Made by a program: the position numbers and the translations under genes. The notes beneath the pieces are model-generated. The model had not been told where the DNA came from and searched no databases. It saw nothing but the letters and a program-made list of their open reading frames with translations. A stretch of DNA of 25,916 bases, from contig JBAVEY010000397.1 of the NCBI GenBank assembly GCA_049587975.1, positions 1-25,916 of the forward strand, read 5' to 3'. Below are positions 23,482 through 25,916 of this stretch, piece by piece. Origin of the DNA: DASSJM01 sp049587975. GTDB lineage: Bacteria > Actinomycetota > UBA4738 > HRBIN12. Position 1 is the first letter of the stretch; each line of letters begins with the position of its first letter.

Positions 23482-23497
23482 CGGAGCGCGTGCTCCG
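23482..23497. repeat. 6-bp inverted repeat between the response regulator and hutU
   Basis: CGGAGC-GCGT-GCTCCG, perfect arms. It begins 7 bp past the response-regulator stop (minus strand) and covers the -35 position of the hutU promoter. It may be a terminator stem for the former, or an operator for hutU; no U-tract follows. Confidence 0.4.
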
Positions 23498-23503
23498 GAT
23501 GGT

Positions 23504-23935
23504 TCAGGCCAGCTGCTTGGTCGTCCTCGGCCTGGCGAGGATCTCGGCGATGCGCGCGAGCAGCTCGGGCGTATCGAACGGCTTGATGACGTAGTCGTCC
23601 GCGCCGACGGCGAGCCCCTCGAGCCGATCGGCGGACAGCCCGCGCGCCGTGAGCAGGACGATCCTGACCGCCGCCGTGCGTTCGTCGAGCCGGAGCCGGC
23701 GGGTGAGCTCGAACCCGTCCATGTTCGGCATCATCACGTCGGCGAGCACGAGGTCTGGGCATCGCTCGCAGGCGAGCGCGAGCGCCCGCTCCCCGTTGCT
23801 CGCCGTCCGGACGTCGTATCCGGCCGCCGCGAGCTCGATCTCGAGGAGGCGGGCGATGAACGGGTCGTCGTCGACCACCACCAGGGAGCGCGACGCCCGC
23901 CCTCCGAGCGGTCCTTGGAGCGCTTGCGTTTCCAT
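23504..23935 (-). CDS. single-domain response regulator (CheY-like receiver)
   Basis: 143 aa from ATG 23935. The receiver domain is complete: acidic pocket Asp22-Asp23-Asp24 (VVVDDDPFIARLLEIEL), phospho-acceptor Asp66 (LVLADVMMPNMDGFEL), Thr96 (IVLLTARG) and Lys118 (DDYVIKPFDTPELLARI). No output domain follows; only a short RPRTTKQLA tail. The first 15 residues are extra and may be unstructured. It probably acts by protein contact. No histidine kinase is in the window. No Shine-Dalgarno is visible at the chosen ATG. Confidence 0.88.
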   Translation of the reverse strand: METQALQGPLGGRASRSLVVVDDDPFIARLLEIELAAAGYDVRTASNGERALALACERCPDLVLADVMMPNMDGFELTRRLRLDERTAAVRIVLLTARGLSADRLEGLAVGADDYVIKPFDTPELLARIAEILARPRTTKQLA

Positions 23936-24059
23936 CTTGGAGGAATCGGCACGTCGGCCGCTCGGGTGAAGCCATCATCCGCCATCCGCGGCTGGCGCCT
24001 CGGGAGAACGGCTGGGCCGGTTCGTGGGAGGATGGGGCCACGCGGAGCTGGGGGGTTCG

Positions 24060-25427
24060 GTGGACGTACTCGAGACGGTGCTGGACGCGGTCGGCGACAC
24101 GCCGCTCGTCCGCCTCGCCAAGGTCGCCCGCGGTGTCGAGCCGACCGTCCTGGCGAAGCTCGAGATGCTGAACCCCGGTGGGAGCGTCAAGGACCGCATC
24201 GGACTGCGGATGATCGAGGCGGCCGAGCGCGAGGGCCGACTGCGGCCGGGCGGCACGATCGTCGAACCCACCTCCGGGAACACCGGCCACGGGATCGCGA
24301 TCGCGGCCGCGATCCGCGGCTACCGCTGCATCTTCGTGATGCCCGACAAGATGAGCCAGGAGAAGATCTCGCTCCTGCGCGCGTACGGCGCCGAGGTCGT
24401 CATCTGTCCCACCGCCGTCCCGCCCGAGTCGCCCGAGTCCTACTACCGGGTCGCGGACCGCCTGGCCCAGGAGATCCCCGGCGCGTTCCAGCCGAACCAG
24501 TACTTCAACCCGGAGAACCCGGCCGCCCACTACGAGACGACCGGTCCCGAGATCTGGCGCCAGACCGACGGGACGGTCGACGTCCTGGTCGCGGGGGTCG
24601 GCACGGGCGGCACGATCAGCGGCGCCGCGAGGTACCTGAAGGAGCAGAAGCCGGACCTGCTGGTCGTCGGGGCGGACCCGGAGGGGTCCATCTACTCGGG
24701 CGACGTCCACCCCTACCTGACCGAGGGGATCGGCGAGGACTTCTGGCCGACGACGTTCGATCCCTCGCTCGTCGACAGGTACGTGCGGGTCTCCGACCGC
24801 GACGCGTTCCGGATGGCGCGCCGGATCACGCGCGAGGAAGGGATCCTCGTCGGGTCCTCATCGGGGACCGCGGTCGTGGCGGCGCTCACGGTCGCTTCCG
24901 AGCTGCCCGCCGGAACGACGATGGTGGTGATCCTGCCCGACACCGGCCGGAACTACCTCTCGAAGGCCTACTCGGACACCTGGCTCCTGCAGTACGGGCT
25001 CATGGAACGCCCCGAGATCGTGCGCGTCGAGGAGGTGCTGTCGGCCAAGCACGGCGAGGTCCCACAGCTCGTCACGGTGAACGCGCGCGACAAGGTCCGC
25101 CAGGCGATCGACGTCTTGCAGGAGTTCAACATCTCGCAGGCCCCCGTGGTCCGCGAGGCCGGCGTGGACGTCGCGCACTTCGTCGGCGGCGTGCACGAGA
25201 ACGCGCTCCTGGACCGCATCTTCCGTGATCCCGACGCCCTGCAGGCCGACGTCGCCGAGGTGATGGGGCCGCCGATCGCGCTCGTCGAGTTCGACGCCCC
25301 GATCGAGCTCGCGTTCGAGACGCTCCAACACGGCCCCGCGGTGCTGGTCGAGAAGGCCGGGCAGGTGCTCGGCGTGCTCACCCGCAGCGACCTCCTCGAA
25401 TTCCTGGCGCATCGCTCCCGCGTCTGA
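24060..25427 (+). CDS. cbs: cystathionine beta-synthase with C-terminal CBS-domain pair
   Basis: 455 aa from GTG 24060, placed where the family begins (VDVLETVLDAVGDTPLVRL); the frame stays open to GTG 24024. The PLP lysine is Lys44 in NPGGSVKDR, the substrate loop TSGNTGHG (71-78), and the phosphate-binding Gly loop GVGTGGTISG. After ~residue 335 come two CBS motifs (VTVNARDKVRQAIDVLQEFN... and VEFDAPIELAFETLQHGPAVLVEKAGQVLG as separate halves), which regulate by binding nucleotide. It joins serine and homocysteine to cystathionine. No haem-binding N-terminal extension as in animal enzymes. Next gene starts 1 bp after the stop. Confidence 0.93.
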   Translation: MDVLETVLDAVGDTPLVRLAKVARGVEPTVLAKLEMLNPGGSVKDRIGLRMIEAAEREGRLRPGGTIVEPTSGNTGHGIAIAAAIRGYRCIFVMPDKMSQEKISLLRAYGAEVVICPTAVPPESPESYYRVADRLAQEIPGAFQPNQYFNPENPAAHYETTGPEIWRQTDGTVDVLVAGVGTGGTISGAARYLKEQKPDLLVVGADPEGSIYSGDVHPYLTEGIGEDFWPTTFDPSLVDRYVRVSDRDAFRMARRITREEGILVGSSSGTAVVAALTVASELPAGTTMVVILPDTGRNYLSKAYSDTWLLQYGLMERPEIVRVEEVLSAKHGEVPQLVTVNARDKVRQAIDVLQEFNISQAPVVREAGVDVAHFVGGVHENALLDRIFRDPDALQADVAEVMGPPIALVEFDAPIELAFETLQHGPAVLVEKAGQVLGVLTRSDLLEFLAHRSRV

Positions 25428-25428
25428 C

Positions 25429-25916
25429 GTGCGCGCGCTCGGGATCGACGTCGGGGTACGCAAGGGGCTCGACCTCGTCTTGCTCGACGGCGAACGGATC
25501 GTCCTGGACACCGCGCGACACGTCGCCGTGGACGACCTGCACAAGCTCGTGCCCGACTTCGGCCCCGACGTGGTGGCGATCGACGCGCCCCCCAACTGGG
25601 CTTCGTCCGGCCGCTCCCGGCTCACGGAGCGCGAGCTGCGGTGGTTCGGGATCCAGTGCTTCAACACCCCATCGGACCCGAAGATGGCCGACCACCCCTT
25701 CTACGAGTGGATGACGATCGGCTTCCAGGCCTTCCGATCCATCGAGGATCTCTTCCCGAGGTACCGGACCGGTGCCGTCCGGGGTTCGGCGATCGAGGTC
25801 TTCCCGCATGCGACCGCGGTGGTGCTCTCGGGCTTCCTTCCGCCGAAGGCCATGAGCCCCCACGCGTGGCGACGCACGGTGCTCCGGACGCACGCCGTCG
25901 ACGCCTCGGCCCTGCG
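25429..25916 (+). CDS. DUF429-family protein, predicted RNase H-like fold, 3' partial
   Basis: 162 residues visible, frame open to the window end. GTG 25429 follows the cbs stop by one base, so it is co-translated. VRALGIDVGVRKGLDLVLLD is the first acidic strand, VVAIDAPPNWASSGRSRLTE is the second, and IEVFPHATAVVLSGFLP the later conserved block of DUF429 proteins. The acidic residues fit an RNase H-like nuclease fold; no activity has been established for most members. Confidence 0.82.
   Translation, partial: MRALGIDVGVRKGLDLVLLDGERIVLDTARHVAVDDLHKLVPDFGPDVVAIDAPPNWASSGRSRLTERELRWFGIQCFNTPSDPKMADHPFYEWMTIGFQAFRSIEDLFPRYRTGAVRGSAIEVFPHATAVVLSGFLPPKAMSPHAWRRTVLRTHAVDASAL

Noticed and set aside
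1..25916. CRISPR array, insertion sequence, prophage, tRNA or rRNA gene
   Set aside because: No repeated spacer pattern, transposase, terminal repeats or tRNA-like cloverleaf was found on reading both strands by eye.

Overview
The window is a gene-dense, very high-GC chromosomal stretch with no mobile element, CRISPR array, rRNA or tRNA that I can see. GTG and TTG starts, many 4-bp start/stop overlaps, and start codons lying only 6-8 nt after a TANNNT hexamer (leaderless promoters) all point to an Actinomycetota-type bacterium, probably a deep or uncultured lineage. This is inferred from sequence style, not from a database match.

Layout. Bases 1-2284: the end of an anti-sigma/DUF4367-like membrane protein, a membrane-anchored cupredoxin, and a convergent pilT-type ATPase. 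Bases 2455-4501: a SufR-like HTH regulator divergent from an Mrp/ApbC Fe-S carrier, with an inverted repeat between them. Bases 4668-6871 (minus strand): a frame-broken PAP2 phosphatase gene, a divergent lgt, and an unknown protein coupled to lgt. Bases 6919-10064: a LapA-domain protein facing a tight four-gene minus-strand operon (8-TM protein, CPBP-family protein, two-domain PPOX-type protein, SRPBCC protein). Bases 10139-13568: a methyltransferase, then pepA coupled to a PIG-L deacetylase, and a cupin. Bases 13558-15072: an NCS1 permease under a TPP riboswitch, so probably a thiamine-precursor (HMP) transporter. Bases 15106-17257: a DinB-like protein, an SRPBCC protein and an MFS exporter. 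Bases 17307-23460: the histidine-degradation genes hutI, hutH and hutU, each in its own transcription unit and interleaved with an L,D-transpeptidase and a DUF983 protein. Bases 23504-25916: a single-domain response regulator, cystathionine beta-synthase and the start of a DUF429 protein.

How genes work together. HutH, HutU and HutI give histidine to urocanate to imidazolonepropionate to formiminoglutamate; the last step is not in the window. The regulator/Mrp pair suggests Fe-S homeostasis. Eight genes show a TANNNT box 6-8 nt before the start, and two more (pepA, cytX) have the same box with a longer leader. The most notable observations are this promoter grammar, the riboswitch-permease unit, the two apparently compensating frameshifts in the PAP2 gene, the unexplained four-gene membrane/flavin/SRPBCC operon, and the divergent Lgt coupled to an unknown protein.
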